Made by a program: the position numbers and the translations under genes. The notes under the pieces were generated by a model that saw only the letters and a list, made by a program, of their open reading frames with translations, had not been told where the DNA came from and did not search any database. DNA of 64,000 nt from Staphylococcus sp. IVB6214 (GTDB taxonomy: Bacteria; Bacillota; Bacilli; Staphylococcales; Staphylococcaceae), in assembly GCF_025558585.1 (NCBI RefSeq), contig NZ_CP094723.1:1054001-1118000 (forward strand). Reading direction: 5' to 3'. Below are positions 9,343 to 18,197 of this stretch, in pieces. Every line of letters begins with the position of its first letter. The stretch's first letter is position 1.

Positions 9343-9777
9343 TTAACAATGTGAATCAAAAGCTTCTTTAATATCCATCGCAAGGTCATTGATATCTCTG
9401 CCTTCGATATGTTCACGTGGAGTAAAATGGACTAGATTTTTTCCTTTAAAGAGTGCAAATGATGGACTTGATGGAACTTGTTGAATGTAGTCCCGCATTG
9501 TCTCAGTTGCTTCTTTGTCTTGACCAGCAAACACAGTTACCTTGTAGTCTGGTTTTTTCTCATTCTGTTCCGCAACAGCAACCGCTGCGGGACGTGCAAG
9601 TCCAGCTGCACAGCCACAAGTTGAGTTAATAACGACAAATGTCGTTTCATCGTCTTGTCTTTCGTTCATATGGTTTGTAACAGATTCAGAAGTTTCTAAA
9701 CTTGTAAAACCATTCTGTGTTAATTCGCCACGCATTTGTGCTGCGAGTTCTTTCATATATGCATCATAAGCATTCAT
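9343..9777 (-). CDS. brxA: Bacilliredoxin (YphP/YqiW family), BrxA in S. aureus naming
   Basis: A 144-residue thioredoxin-like protein with the Cys-Gly-Cys active site in [13 protein letters not shown] near residue 54, the hallmark of bacilliredoxins. These proteins take bacillithiol from S-bacillithiolated proteins after oxidative or hypochlorite stress. The C-terminal [24 protein letters not shown] is typical. The symbol follows the staphylococcal usage for the copy near fakB2 and thyA; B. subtilis naming of the two paralogues may differ. Partners for the same pathway are also in this window: bshA (bacillithiol synthesis) and ypdA (bacillithiol disulfide reductase). It has its own terminator and a GGAGC ribosome site. 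Confidence 0.9.
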   Translation of the reverse strand: MNAYDAYMKELAAQMRGELTQNGFTSLETSESVTNHMNERQDDETTFVVINSTCGCAAGLARPAAVAVAEQNEKKPDYKVTVFAGQDKEATETMRDYIQQVPSSPSFALFKGKNLVHFTPREHIEGRDINDLAMDIKEAFDSHC

Positions 9778-9834
9778 GATTCATTCGCTCCTTTTTAACG
9801 TCTATTTTTGATTTCTTAAATATTATAACATCAT

Positions 9835-10950
9835 TTATCGTTTTCGATTTGCAATTTGTTTCCAGACTGACCCAAGTGCAGCTTCCCCTTGTTCAATGCG
9901 TGTGATAGCCATCTCAATTTGCATACGCACTTCATAGGCCGAATCATCTTGATGCGCCTTCAAAGCAGGAAGTTGCGCTTCCCCACCTTCATCAAAGAGA
10001 AACATCGCTGCACGCCAGCGGACAATTTTATGTGGATCATCTAGTGCATGCTCCATTTCAGTCAATGCTTCAGCAAACCCTAAATCACTCAAGGCATCTC
10101 CGGCTGCACGTCGAACTGCGGGACTTTTATCCCGCAACCCTTTATAGAGATACGGCAATGTCTCTTTTGTTTCAATCATACTCAACAGCACAATAGCTTC
10201 ACGACGCAGTTGCACTTTTTCTTCGGTTAAAGCATGCGCCAATAATGGGTAGTCTGCATCAGTTGGTTTTGGAAATGCAGTAAGCATGCGTAAACGTGCT
10301 TTCCAATCATCTGCCTGTTTATAAGTTTCTAATGTCACATGATGATATTCTTTTGTCGGCATAGCCTCCATCTTTTGCTCCGCACGGGAAACTAATTGTT
10401 GTAATACTTCATTCGGATAGAGCGCATTCATTTCTTCTTCTACTTCATCCATGATTTGTTCTAATTCACCATAACGGATACCTAAATTGTGCCATTTTCT
10501 TAAAAATACAACATTATCACCTGGAAGCTGTGCTGCAGTCATTGCTTCGATAAAGCTGTTGTTTAATTGACGGCGTTGTTCTTCAGTATCAGTCGTTAAT
10601 TTTATCTGATAAGGAATGTCCTTAAACTTTAAGACTTCTGCTTTCACTTCTCCAAAGTGTTCTTGAGTGGCATTTTTTTCTTGTTGAATTCCTTGATTAC
10701 CATTCAATGTGGCAGTAATGCGTGGTAACACTTCTTCCCAGTCTGCTTTTGGCATTTTGTCCACAGCTAAAAAGTCCAATACATAAAATATAGATTTAAC
10801 ACCATCAATAGATAAGACCTGATTGATAAATGCAGGTTGTGATTCGTGCACTTCAGTGAATGTATTAGATTGGTTATCATGTCTTTTTTCTGAAATGACA
10901 ATCTTCATTGTATTTGGACTCGGTGTTGGTTCAATTTTAATAATTTCCAT
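9835..10950 (-). CDS. cvfC: Conserved virulence factor C (HEAT-repeat protein with Nfu-like N-terminus)
   Basis: A 371-residue soluble protein. The first about 90 residues ([15 protein letters not shown]) match the N-terminal scaffold-like domain of Nfu proteins but without the Nfu CxxC cluster site. The C-terminal half is HEAT-like repeats ([47 protein letters not shown]). It corresponds to CvfC of S. aureus, found in a screen for virulence genes and linked to haemolysin and protease output. The molecular function is not known; the Nfu-like part suggests a link to iron-sulfur protein maturation, which is inference. The start ATG follows GGAGCGTC. Confidence 0.88.
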   Translation of the reverse strand: MEIIKIEPTPSPNTMKIVISEKRHDNQSNTFTEVHESQPAFINQVLSIDGVKSIFYVLDFLAVDKMPKADWEEVLPRITATLNGNQGIQQEKNATQEHFGEVKAEVLKFKDIPYQIKLTTDTEEQRRQLNNSFIEAMTAAQLPGDNVVFLRKWHNLGIRYGELEQIMDEVEEEMNALYPNEVLQQLVSRAEQKMEAMPTKEYHHVTLETYKQADDWKARLRMLTAFPKPTDADYPLLAHALTEEKVQLRREAIVLLSMIETKETLPYLYKGLRDKSPAVRRAAGDALSDLGFAEALTEMEHALDDPHKIVRWRAAMFLFDEGGEAQLPALKAHQDDSAYEVRMQIEMAITRIEQGEAALGSVWKQIANRKR

Positions 10951-10980
10951 TGTATATGACGCTCCTTATGTTACAGAGAA

Positions 10981-11166
10981 TTATTGCAAATGTTTTCCTA
11001 AGGCTTGGATACGTTGACCAACAGAACATTGTTGAATGCAAAAATGATGTGCAGATGTCTTGCTCTCTTCTTTTCTTAGATGTGATTTGATTAGACATTG
11101 TGTACAATAGTCAGCCATTAATGTATCAATCATGTCAATCGCTCTTCTTTTTTCTTCTGTTAACAT
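10981..11166 (-). CDS. Small zinc-finger protein (DUF2602-like)
   Basis: A 61-residue protein with two Cys pairs, YCTQCLIKSHLRKEE and HHFCIQQCSVGQRIQ, spaced to bind one zinc ion. It resembles the short zinc-finger proteins annotated next to cvfC in staphylococci; no function is established. I chose the ATG at 11166 (MLTEEKRRAID), six bases after GAGGTG; the upstream in-frame ATG at 11199 has no ribosome site. It lies 30 bases before cvfC and is probably co-transcribed. The basic helix between the Cys pairs could contact nucleic acid, which is only a guess. Confidence 0.8.
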   Translation of the reverse strand: MLTEEKRRAIDMIDTLMADYCTQCLIKSHLRKEESKTSAHHFCIQQCSVGQRIQALGKHLQ

Positions 11167-11355
11167 ATCTGTCACCTCGCAAAAATGTGTGTTAAGCAAA
11201 GGTTATCGTAACATGAATCAACCAGTCATTGAACTGTTTGACTCAGGATCATTAAGAAAAAATTTTGTCATAAATTGTACGTAACTAGAAATATTTTATT
11301 CTATATTGTTCATATTAAATCATTATTTTTATAATGGCATTTCTTTATTTTTATA

Positions 11356-11384
11356 TTGAATTTTACACTTGACTGTTCTATGAT
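11356..11384 (+). promoter_or_regulatory. Promoter of the queuosine-precursor transporter gene
   Basis: TTGAAT (11356-11361) and TATGAT (11379-11384) are separated by 17 bases. Transcription would start near 11391, leaving a leader of about 57 bases that contains the riboswitch. Confidence 0.65.
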
Positions 11385-11401
11385 AGATAGGTTGTTATTA
11401 A

Positions 11402-11439
11402 GCGGTTTCTAAACACCCGCATGGTCAAAATTTAGGAGG
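11402..11439 (+). ncRNA. preQ1 class I riboswitch controlling translation of the transporter
   Basis: P1 is GCGG (11402-11405) with CCGC (11417-11420). The loop between them, UUUCUAAACAC, ends in the conserved ACAC next to CC, as in known preQ1-I aptamers. CUAAA in the loop (11409-11413) pairs with UUUAG (11431-11435), making the second pseudoknot stem; a G-U and an A-U pair can extend it into AGGA of the ribosome site AGGAGG. The tail AUGGUCAAAA lies between. Ligand binding should hide the ribosome site and lower translation of the precursor transporter. P1 is only four pairs, one short of the usual. Confidence 0.75.
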
Positions 11440-11447
11440 AAATTAAT

Positions 11448-12149
11448 ATGTATAATGAGTTAGTAGGTCTTGGTGCCTTTATGTTGACCTTTGTATTGAT
11501 GGTGTCGATGTTTCGTCTTTTTGGGAAACAAGGACTATATGCATGGGTTGCAATCGGTACAATCATTGCGAATATTCAAGTGATCAAGACAGTGGATATT
11601 TTCACAATATCAGCCACTTTAGGTAACGTTATGTTTGCGTCCATTTATTTGGCTACGGATATTTTAAATGATATTTACGGGAGAAAAGTAGCAAAAAAAG
11701 CTGTATGGCTTGGTTTTACATCGACACTTGTCATGATTGTAGTGATGCAAGTATCATTAGCATTTGCGCCAAGTGAAGCGGATATTTCTCAAGATGCCTT
11801 ACAAACTATTTTTGGTGTTATTCCACGTATTGCATTGGGGTCTATTGTAGCTTATATTATCGGACAACACATCGATGTGTTTATCTTCAATGCGATAAAA
11901 AAAGTTTTCAAATCTGACCGTACATTTATTATTCGTGCATATGGTAGTACGACATTGAGTTCAATCATCGATACAGCGTTATTTGTTATGATTGCTTTCT
12001 ATGGCGGACCACTTCCAAATGATGTTATTTTTGAAATCTTTATTACGACGTATCTATTAAAACTTGTATCAACATTATTCAATGTGCCATTTGGATATTG
12101 GGCGAAATCAATGTATCGACATGGTAAAATAAATGATGACGATATTTAA
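11448..12149 (+). CDS. Queuosine precursor transporter (YhhQ/QPTR family)
   Basis: A 233-residue integral membrane protein with about six hydrophobic helices, of the VUT/YhhQ family (FASIYLATDILNDIYGRKVA and the C-terminal TTYLLKLVSTLFNVPFGYWA). Members import queuosine precursors such as preQ1, preQ0 or queuine for tRNA modification. The preQ1-I riboswitch directly over its ribosome site supports that assignment and suggests preQ1 as ligand. It is a single-gene unit with its own promoter and is followed by a GGGAC/GTCCC terminator. Salvage may be the only source of queuosine here, but the queuosine biosynthetic genes could be elsewhere in the genome. Confidence 0.88.
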   Translation: MYNELVGLGAFMLTFVLMVSMFRLFGKQGLYAWVAIGTIIANIQVIKTVDIFTISATLGNVMFASIYLATDILNDIYGRKVAKKAVWLGFTSTLVMIVVMQVSLAFAPSEADISQDALQTIFGVIPRIALGSIVAYIIGQHIDVFIFNAIKKVFKSDRTFIIRAYGSTTLSSIIDTALFVMIAFYGGPLPNDVIFEIFITTYLLKLVSTLFNVPFGYWAKSMYRHGKINDDDI

Positions 12150-12189
12150 TGAATGATAGTTAAGGGTGACTTAGCATGTATTAGAAAAC

Positions 12190-12239
12190 GGGACGAGATA
12201 TCGCTCTGAAAACTAATTTATTGCGTGTCCCCTTTTTTT
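12190..12239 (+). terminator. Terminator after the queuosine precursor transporter gene
   Basis: GGGAC (12190-12194) pairs with GTCCC (12227-12231) around a long, partly folded loop, followed by CTTTTTTT. The long loop makes the call moderate; the sequence fits the GGGAC/GTCCC hairpin family of this window. Confidence 0.55.
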
Positions 12240-12262
12240 CTTTAGGTAAGGAGTGTCAATGA

Positions 12263-12658
12263 ATGGCAAAAATCTATTTTGATGCAGCGACAAAAGGGAA
12301 TCCAGGCGTAAGTGCATGTGGTATTGTCATTGTAGAAGAAGATGACCGACATTCTTTTTCGCAAGTACTTGGTGAAATGGACAATCACAGTGCAGAATGG
12401 GAAGCATTATTATATGCCTTAAAACAAGCATCACAGTTACAAGTTTCGAATGCTTTAATTTATACAGACTCTCAACTCATTGAAGATGTCGTGAATCGTA
12501 ACTTTGTAAAAAATAAAAAGTTTAAACCATATCTTGATCAATTCAATCAGCGCGCACAGACATTTGATTTATGTTTTGTAAAGTGGATACCACGTGCACA
12601 AAATAAAGAAGCAAATCAACTGGCACAACAAACACTTTATCGAGCGACAAAGCAGTAA
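12263..12658 (+). CDS. RNase HI-fold protein (YpdQ-like)
   Basis: A 131-residue RNase H-fold protein. Three of the catalytic carboxylates are recognisable: Asp in YFDAATKGNPG near residue 6, Glu in HSAEWEALLYAL near 50, and Asp in IYTDSQLIED near 74. The fourth, usually Asp in a (A)D-x-LA motif near the C-terminus, reads EANQLAQ, with Asn in its place. RNA-DNA hybrid cleavage may therefore be weak or absent. It converges on ypcP, the pairing seen for B. subtilis ypdQ/ypcP. A role in removing RNA from DNA is possible but unproven. The ribosome site is AAGGAG. Confidence 0.8.
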   Translation: MAKIYFDAATKGNPGVSACGIVIVEEDDRHSFSQVLGEMDNHSAEWEALLYALKQASQLQVSNALIYTDSQLIEDVVNRNFVKNKKFKPYLDQFNQRAQTFDLCFVKWIPRAQNKEANQLAQQTLYRATKQ

Positions 12659-12706
12659 AAATAGAGATAGCAACAGGTTATTTTAACCGTTGCTATCTCT
12701 ATTTTT
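12657..12706. terminator. Bidirectional terminator overlapping the stop codons of two converging genes
   Basis: An 18-bp stem starting AAAAATAGAGATAGCAAC, extended by GGTTA with TAACC, with A and T runs at both ends. It overlaps the stop codons at 12656-12658 (plus) and 12705-12707 (minus). Confidence 0.92.
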
Positions 12707-13586
12707 ATAATGATTCAATGTATTTTCTTGCAACACGTAGTTCATGTTCTTCGCAAACATTTATAATGCGTGCATAGTCGGGTGTGTAGGTCATTCGTTG
12801 CCAAAGATCATGTGTTTCAATTGGTGCATCACAGATGATTTCAGCTAATTGCTTCGAAGCCATTAAGTTGTCTATATCGGCATGTATCTTTTTCTGCTGA
12901 CCAGCTGTGAGTGATTCGATATTGGCGATGACGTTTTCAACGGTACCGTATTGTTGGATAAGCTTGATTGCTGTTTTTTCACCAATTCCTTTTACCCCGG
13001 GATAACCATCCGCGCTGTCACCCATGAATGCTTTGACATCAATCAATTGTTTTGGTGCAAGACCGTAATGTTCATGGAAGGCATGTGCATCAAATTTTGC
13101 ATATTCTGTGAATCCTTTTTTTACGAGCCAAATATGGATATTATCAGCTGAACATTGTAGTAAATCTCGATCACCTGTAATGACGAAAACATTGTTATTT
13201 TCTGTATTTGCCGTTTGCGTCGCTAAAGTACCAATCACATCATCAGCTTCGTAGTTGGGTAAGCCAATATTAAAGAATCCCAGTTCTTCAGAAATATATT
13301 GTACGTGTGAAAATTGCGGTATTAACGCTTCAGGTGGTTCTGGTCGATTTTGTTTATAACCAGCAAACAGTTCATTACGAAATGTCGACTTCCCCATATC
13401 CCAGCATATCGCAACGTGTGTAGGTTCAATGTCGTGAATGGCACGCATCACATGTCTCACAAATCCTTGTGTGCCATTTGTCGGGAGCCCATTAGATGTA
13501 ATCATATAATTCTTATGGACGCTTGTAGCATAAAAATGTCGGAATAACAGTGCCATGCCATCAATCAATAATGTACGTTTATTCAT
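12705..13586 (-). CDS. ypcP: 5'-3' exonuclease (YpcP, PolA-N-terminal type)
   Basis: A 293-residue stand-alone version of the 5' nuclease domain of DNA polymerase I. It has LLIDGMALLFRHFYA at the N-terminus, the acidic metal sites in NYEADDVIGTLA and VITGDRDLLQC, and the helix-hairpin-helix region MGDSADGYPGVKGIGEKTA. It likely removes RNA primers and flaps during lagging-strand synthesis, overlapping in role with PolA. The RNase H-like gene converges on it. It lies 12 bases after dynA and is probably on the same transcript. The ATG follows AAAGGA. Confidence 0.92.
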   Translation of the reverse strand: MNKRTLLIDGMALLFRHFYATSVHKNYMITSNGLPTNGTQGFVRHVMRAIHDIEPTHVAICWDMGKSTFRNELFAGYKQNRPEPPEALIPQFSHVQYISEELGFFNIGLPNYEADDVIGTLATQTANTENNNVFVITGDRDLLQCSADNIHIWLVKKGFTEYAKFDAHAFHEHYGLAPKQLIDVKAFMGDSADGYPGVKGIGEKTAIKLIQQYGTVENVIANIESLTAGQQKKIHADIDNLMASKQLAEIICDAPIETHDLWQRMTYTPDYARIINVCEEHELRVARKYIESL

Positions 13587-13598
13587 ATTATTTATCCT

Positions 13599-16500
13599 TT
13601 AATTCAATATTTTTTTAAGTTGTAGTAATGCTTTTTGTAATGCTTCATGCTGTGATGCATCCATTTCAAATGCTAACAATTTTTGAATTTCTTGTTGTGC
13701 ATCATTTTCAAGATTTTTAAGTTTTTCTTGAACTTGTGTTGTTAATACATCTGCATAGGTATTTAGAGCTGTGTGTAATTCGTTTAGATGTATTTGGAGT
13801 TGTTTAACAGTTAAATTTTTAATCTCTGATTGCACTTTTTGTTGTTGTTTAGGTTGCAAGATGCTTTTTTTCGTTAATTGTTTTGGTAATGCTGAAACAA
13901 ATGATGATAAATCTAATTGTAAGTATGGTTTTTCAATGCTTTCTACTGTGATGTGTGTATCTGGTTGTACAATCACATGATGCTGTGCCATTTCTGTAAC
14001 GATAGGTGCCAATTGATGTGCAAACTGTGTTTCGAAATGTTTTTTCATGCGATTAACAAGTAATGTTTGCTCTAAATACAATTTTTGATGGATTTGATCA
14101 AGATATGTTTTAGAAGCATGGCGTTTTGCTGTTTTAAAATCATCAGTATCTGTCATTTGTGTATTAAATACAGTTTTGACATGGTCTAATAACTGAATAT
14201 TTAATCGTTCATTTAAATAGTATATTTGATCTTCTAGTTCACTGCGATATTGTGTTTGTAATCCTTGAATCATTTGTTTTGGAAATACGGGTGTTGTTTC
14301 AAAACGTTTCAAGTATGCATGATTTTGTTTTATTTGCAATGCATTATTTTCTACGTCTTGAAGCATCGCGTCTAGAGAACTAGTGATTGCTTCTAGTTGA
14401 TGGAAAATTTGTTTTTCAAGTACTTGTTTTGATTCAACATTAACAAATGTTTGGATAGCAGCTTGCAGTTTTTCAATACCTACATCACCATGACTCAAAG
14501 CTTCTCGACTTGAAACATCAAAAATATCACAGTGCATACCAACTTGAGCAAGTGCATCTTGTGTATAATGATGAACTGCTGCCAAATCTTCTGGTGTTTC
14601 AGCAAGGTCTGTCGCATTGATGACCATTTTAAAAGCTTGATTTTCAATGAGTTGATTCATCTCTTTCATATGCTCGATGAATGCTTTGTCATTGTCAGTA
14701 AACGCATGGTTGAAATAGCTAACATATAAAATCAAGTCAGCAGTTGCTAGAATTTTTTCAGTTTCATTCGTATGACGTTGATTGTTTGAGTAAAGACCTA
14801 ATGAATCGACGATAATTTTGTCTTTTAGCCAGTCATGTTCGAGTTGTAAGTGAACAGTTCTAACAAACGTTGCGTATTCATCTTCAGCACTCCATTTTCT
14901 CAGCTCTTCTTGTGGGATGGCTAATTCATAACCATCTGCAATAAGCGACTCATAAAATGAATAATTTTTTTCAATTGCTTCTATAAAAGCTAATTTATTT
15001 TTATCAATGCGCCCTTTAAGATCACTTAAATCTTGTGATAAGAATGCTTGAATCGAATCGAAATGATAATCAACAGCTTCTACAACATCATTTAGTTCAT
15101 CGAGTAACATCTCTTTTGTTTTAAAAGTAACGGTATTTTGACTGCCATAAGAAATTTCAGTTGTAGCGGCTGTCGTTGGATTTGGAGAACTTACCAAATA
15201 TTGATCACCGAGTAGTGCGTTAATCAAACTACTCTTACCTGCGCTGAATGTACCGAACACACCGATTTTAATGACTTGATGATCAAGACGATCTAATGTC
15301 TGACGCATGTTATGTACTTGTGTGTCATATAGTGTGAGTTCAGACAATGTAGTCAATGCATTATCAATCTGATTGCGTTGTGACTGTTGACGATCAGTTG
15401 TTGTAGTTGATTGTTTAGACACTGCATCTTTTGCGCCATCTGAAGGTTGTGCAGGTGTGTAAGTCATATGTGTCCGATCAATCAATTTGTCGAGAGAGTC
15501 ATCCAAATGTATGTAGTAATGTTGATAGTTTTTAGTATCAAGTGATGTCTTCAACGCTTGGAGTGTACGATAACGTTCGTATACATCTGTCTCGTCATCT
15601 GTGGCATCATCATGAAGTTCAACTTGTACATTCGAAATAATCTCATCATCGAGTGGCTTCGATTCTTTAAGAACATATTGACCGATTTGTTTCATAAGTG
15701 CTTCAGAGAACGTCAAAACATATTGATTACTGATTTGTACTTGTGTTTGATATAAATCAGTGACCAAGGATGTTGGAATCTTAAGTGTTTGATTAAGAAT
15801 ACGGTCATTGAGCGCGCTATTATCAATGAAACGTGTCAAAAAGACCATGTCGGATTGCATTGGTTTGACAATCTCTTGTGTGACTTGTGTTTGTAACTCA
15901 GACATTAGTGTCTTGAGACGTTCTTCTCTTGCTTGTTCTATTTTTTTGCGTTTGTTAAACAATCCACCTACTGAGAAGTTTTTCGTCATACTCTCCAAAT
16001 AATATCGAATATGTTCACGCATTTCATGAGACATGATATAGGCGTTATCAATGATATTTTTGCGCTGTTGTTCAAGATGATGACGCAATGTATCAGGATT
16101 GTTTATGAGTTGTGCTTCATTATGAACGGATTGTTCTTGTAAATGTTGTTCGTAAGTAGCGTTAAATGCCTCAGCTTCTATATTTAATGCGTCTAAGCAG
16201 TCATTCATTTGTTCAGATAAATATTGAGACTGGTGATTTTGAATAAATGTCACCATGCGTTCGACATAGTCAGCTAGTGGTTCACGTTGGTTGTCTTGTT
16301 GATGCATATATGCTTTGAATGCTGCAAATTGATTTTCAGGGTGATCAAATTTTGTAATATAGAAAATTTCTTCAAGTTTGATATCCCACTCCGTCAATGA
16401 TTTTGAAACACGTGCCTTAAATTCATCAAATGACAACTCTGTATCATGATGTTTGTCAATTTGGTTGATGACAAAGGTCACAGGTATCCCTGCTTGATTC

Positions 16501-17045
16501 AACTGTTTCATAAATTGGAAATTCAACGCTGATTGTACATGGTTATAGTCAACAGTGTAGAATACCATATTGCTCGTGTATAAAAAGCGTTCAGTGCTAT
16601 GACTGTGCGATTGGACATTTGAGTCGACACCTGGTGTATCTTGGAATGTAAATCCATATTGATAGTCATCAGATAGGAAACGGATATCGATAGATTCCAC
16701 ATTGTAGTTTTCTTTATTCATTTGTTTAACATCATCATAAGAAGATAGTTCGGTATATCGTTCACCTTCAATATTTGCAGTGATTCCCGGTGTGTCTGAA
16801 ACGGTCACTAGGGCTGTATTACTTGTTGTTGGGACAGGAGAGCTTGGTAAAATATCTTGTCCAATCAAGTTGTTGATAATCGTTGATTTCCCAGCTGAAA
16901 AATGACCAACGAAAGTCATTGTATAATGATTCAGATAAACTTTTTTAATCACTTGGTTAATCGTATGTACAAAAGTCGTATTATCTGATTTTTCGACTTC
17001 TTTTTTTAGCTTATAGAGTATGTCTAATTGTTCCATATTGTTCAT
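13599..17045 (-). CDS. dynA: Tandem bacterial dynamin-like GTPase (DynA/YpbR)
   Basis: A 1148-residue protein with two fused dynamin modules. The first G domain has the P-loop GHFSAGKST near residue 45, DTPGVDSN and NQIDKH; the second has GTFSAGKSSLINALLG near 598, DSLGLYSN and NATDLAET. Long helical stretches follow each G domain. In the B. subtilis relative one polypeptide with two modules tethers and fuses membranes and protects against phage and pore-forming damage. The second switch motif has DSLG instead of DTPG, so the two GTPase heads may differ in rate. The start ATG has GGGGA nine bases upstream. Confidence 0.93.
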   Translation of the reverse strand: MNNMEQLDILYKLKKEVEKSDNTTFVHTINQVIKKVYLNHYTMTFVGHFSAGKSTIINNLIGQDILPSSPVPTTSNTALVTVSDTPGITANIEGERYTELSSYDDVKQMNKENYNVESIDIRFLSDDYQYGFTFQDTPGVDSNVQSHSHSTERFLYTSNMVFYTVDYNHVQSALNFQFMKQLNQAGIPVTFVINQIDKHHDTELSFDEFKARVSKSLTEWDIKLEEIFYITKFDHPENQFAAFKAYMHQQDNQREPLADYVERMVTFIQNHQSQYLSEQMNDCLDALNIEAEAFNATYEQHLQEQSVHNEAQLINNPDTLRHHLEQQRKNIIDNAYIMSHEMREHIRYYLESMTKNFSVGGLFNKRKKIEQAREERLKTLMSELQTQVTQEIVKPMQSDMVFLTRFIDNSALNDRILNQTLKIPTSLVTDLYQTQVQISNQYVLTFSEALMKQIGQYVLKESKPLDDEIISNVQVELHDDATDDETDVYERYRTLQALKTSLDTKNYQHYYIHLDDSLDKLIDRTHMTYTPAQPSDGAKDAVSKQSTTTTDRQQSQRNQIDNALTTLSELTLYDTQVHNMRQTLDRLDHQVIKIGVFGTFSAGKSSLINALLGDQYLVSSPNPTTAATTEISYGSQNTVTFKTKEMLLDELNDVVEAVDYHFDSIQAFLSQDLSDLKGRIDKNKLAFIEAIEKNYSFYESLIADGYELAIPQEELRKWSAEDEYATFVRTVHLQLEHDWLKDKIIVDSLGLYSNNQRHTNETEKILATADLILYVSYFNHAFTDNDKAFIEHMKEMNQLIENQAFKMVINATDLAETPEDLAAVHHYTQDALAQVGMHCDIFDVSSREALSHGDVGIEKLQAAIQTFVNVESKQVLEKQIFHQLEAITSSLDAMLQDVENNALQIKQNHAYLKRFETTPVFPKQMIQGLQTQYRSELEDQIYYLNERLNIQLLDHVKTVFNTQMTDTDDFKTAKRHASKTYLDQIHQKLYLEQTLLVNRMKKHFETQFAHQLAPIVTEMAQHHVIVQPDTHITVESIEKPYLQLDLSSFVSALPKQLTKKSILQPKQQQKVQSEIKNLTVKQLQIHLNELHTALNTYADVLTTQVQEKLKNLENDAQQEIQKLLAFEMDASQHEALQKALLQLKKILN

Positions 17046-17201
17046 TATGATAATTCCCCTTGTTTGTCAGTGTTTGCGAGTTGAAAACGGACATGTATAG
17101 CGATTGAAGTTATCCCGTCCTTACTTGTTATTGTATAGTATTTGCGTAAAAGAGAAAATAAAAGAAGTATATTTAATGGTGAATCTATGTACTAAAAAAA
17201 G

Positions 17202-17232
17202 AAGCGCACCTTCTTACAAGATGATGCACTTC
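17202..17232 (-). terminator. Terminator downstream of rarD
   Basis: GAAGTGC and GCGCTTC pair (one G-U) on the minus strand, followed by a run of seven T ending near 17195. It lies just after the rarD stop. Confidence 0.75.
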
Positions 17233-17243
17233 AAAATAATAAG

Positions 17244-18161
17244 TTATTCATGATATTGAATGGGTTTTGGTTTACGTCTCATTTTAAAAATTTGAGATAA
17301 AACATATATGAAAATCCCAAACCATATAAAACAAAATGTTATGAATTGATCAGTATTAAATGGTTCTTTAAATATGAAGACCCCATTTAGAAAAATTAAT
17401 GTTGGACCGATATATTGAATGAATCCAATGAGTGACAAAGGAATGCGTATTGCAGCTGCAGAGAATGCAAGAAGCGGTACTGCAGTCACCGCACCTGAAA
17501 ATAAAAGCCAAAACGTCGAACTATTCATTCCGATACTGAGTCCGTGAGACTGACCAATGATTGTGAGATATATGATTGCCATCGGAGCTGTTGCAATAGA
17601 TTCAATCGTAATGCTACTAACAGCACTCATCGGTACAAGTTTTTTCAATAAACCATAGATACCGAATGTAAATGCAAGGACGAGTGAAATGAATGGAAAT
17701 TCTCCAACTTTGAATGTCATATAGAGAACGCCTATTGATGCGAACAGAATAGCGCACCATTCAAGTCTATTAAATCGTTCCTTGAAAAAGAGCATGGCTA
17801 AAAGGATACTGACTAATGGATTGATGTAATACCCTAAACTAGTTTGGAGAACATACCCTTCATTGATTGCATAGATGAAAGTTCCCCAGTTGAGTGTAAC
17901 AACATACCCTGCCACGATAATAATCAACAGCTTTCTAGGTGTTTTGATAAACTGGTGAAAATCAGCTTTGAGTTGCGTTGTTTGTTTCGTGATAGGTACG
18001 AGAATTATCATGAATATGAGTGATAATACGATACGATACATCAATATCTCAGTTGCACTTACACCTTCTATGAGTGCCCAATATAAAGGGAGAATTCCCC
18101 ACATAATATACGCACTCAATGCGAATAAAATTCCATGTTTAAATGACGCTTCATCGTTCAT
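17244..18161 (-). CDS. rarD: RarD-family EamA transporter
   Basis: A 305-residue polytopic membrane protein with about ten helices and the two EamA repeats of the drug/metabolite transporter superfamily. The RarD signature is seen in the first helix (GILFALSAYIMWGILPLYW) and in SLGYYINPLVSILLAM and LIGFIQYIGPTLIFL. E. coli RarD is tied to chloramphenicol sensitivity, but substrates in staphylococci are not known. A GGGGGG ribosome site precedes the ATG by five bases. It stands alone between dynA and the methyltransferase gene, with its own terminator. Confidence 0.85.
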   Translation of the reverse strand: MNDEASFKHGILFALSAYIMWGILPLYWALIEGVSATEILMYRIVLSLIFMIILVPITKQTTQLKADFHQFIKTPRKLLIIIVAGYVVTLNWGTFIYAINEGYVLQTSLGYYINPLVSILLAMLFFKERFNRLEWCAILFASIGVLYMTFKVGEFPFISLVLAFTFGIYGLLKKLVPMSAVSSITIESIATAPMAIIYLTIIGQSHGLSIGMNSSTFWLLFSGAVTAVPLLAFSAAAIRIPLSLIGFIQYIGPTLIFLNGVFIFKEPFNTDQFITFCFIWFGIFIYVLSQIFKMRRKPKPIQYHE

Positions 18162-18197
18162 GAAATCCCCCCTTTTTCAATCATACGCAAGCAGCAC

